Below, one piece after another: positions 16,457-16,933 of a DNA stretch of 16,933 bases. The DNA lies in assembly GCA_036244855.1 (NCBI GenBank), contig BQKZ01001339.1, positions 38,813 to 55,745 of the forward strand, in the 5' to 3' direction. Position 1 is the stretch's first letter; every line of letters begins with the position of its first letter. The position numbers were made by a program, and so were the translations under genes. Under the pieces are notes generated by a model. It had not been told where the DNA came from and did not search any database. It saw only the letters and a program-made list of their open reading frames with translations. The stretch is from Temnopleurus reevesii. Lineage: Eukaryota > Echinodermata > Echinoidea > Temnopleuroida > Temnopleuridae.

Positions 16457-16933
16457 AACAAACAAAATACGCGTTTATATCTTGTCTCTAAAACGCCTTG
16501 ATCAGGTAATAATGTCTGTTACATACAACCCTAGCCTCTCCATTCGCACAAGCAGACAAGCTCCAGACGATCAAAGTATGCAATACGTCTGATGAGTGTG
16601 AGGTGATTCTTCGTGCTATTTACGCTCCTCAAATTGGCCTGTTTGCTTGTCGTAATGACCACTTCATCTCAGCTTTACATGCATCTTTGATATGTGATTC
16701 CCAATTAGGTTGCTGAAGTAGTCAGACCAATAGCTAGGCTTTGGGGTGGGGTACAAATTTGGAGGAAATGGACCCTTCTTAGATTGCTGGTAATTTGACA
16801 TTCCCTCCAGAAAAAGAATATACATTTTTATCTACCAGCAGGCTGACAAGCAAAAAAAAGGTCTTTGGTCTTTTAAAACTAAAAAAGGGCTTTTTATTAT
16901 GGAAAGGACTCCTGTTGGTGAGGGGGGCGGGGG
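16457..16933. other. Right-edge non-coding stretch
   Basis: It contains the second copy of the 17-mer at 16629-16645 with nearby 'cgtaatgacc' and 'atctttgat' (TCF-like), and ends in a G-rich segment (16921-16933). No exon is recognised. Confidence 0.4.

Noticed and set aside
1..16933. CRISPR array, operon, phage or other prokaryotic system
   Set aside because: There are no regular short repeats with unique spacers and no long open frames. SINEs, MITEs and splice signals point to a eukaryotic genome.

Overview
The window is eukaryotic, AT-rich and mostly non-coding. It has no bacterial-style gene packing, no rRNA and no canonical tRNA gene. It does contain tRNA-derived SINEs, short inverted-repeat DNA transposons (MITEs), minisatellites, many local duplications, frequent 'acatgta' words and spliceosomal signals. 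Two SINE copies share the core 'gctgcactcaaccca', which I recall from SINEs of marine invertebrates. A marine deuterostome, most likely an echinoderm such as a sea urchin, is my best guess. That guess rests on pattern memory and not on a search.

The best-supported gene lies on the minus strand and appears only as short internal exons, in transcription order: 14043-13970, 13901-13846, 10386-10322 and 5703-5623. Each is flanked by AG and GTAAGT, each has exactly one open frame, and the three junction phases agree (1/2, 0/0, 2/1). Together they encode about 91 residues: a short hydrophobic stretch near the start, followed by a highly charged, probably helical region. I do not recognise the family. 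The first and last exons are not seen with confidence; a weak candidate last exon lies at 848-791. Two weaker candidate exons lie on the plus strand, at 4162-4287 (ending in a stop) and 15659-15757.

Layout: 27-190 is a small three-copy repeat. 1614-2560 is a head-to-tail SINE array. 2684-2913 is a MITE with a 3-bp target duplication. 3195-4161 is a pyrimidine-rich minisatellite. 4353-4528 and 14255-14420 are two copies of one MITE family. Lone SINEs lie at 4880-5075 and 7600-7798. 5262-5448 is a hAT-like MITE with a 7-bp target duplication. 5890-6375 is a purine-rich tract. 8524-8537 is a consensus RFX X-box beside a SOX-like site. Diverged duplications occur at 9531-9949, 10749-11197, 12420-12877 and 13195-13692, and a dispersed family occurs at 11556 and 14421. 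14092-14171 is a tiny piggyBac-like element. 16130-16460 is a CpG-richer block with CCAAT and CRE-like sites.

Most longer open frames in the window are by-products of repeats and do not look like genes. The duplications and mobile elements all sit in intron or intergenic DNA around the very small exons.
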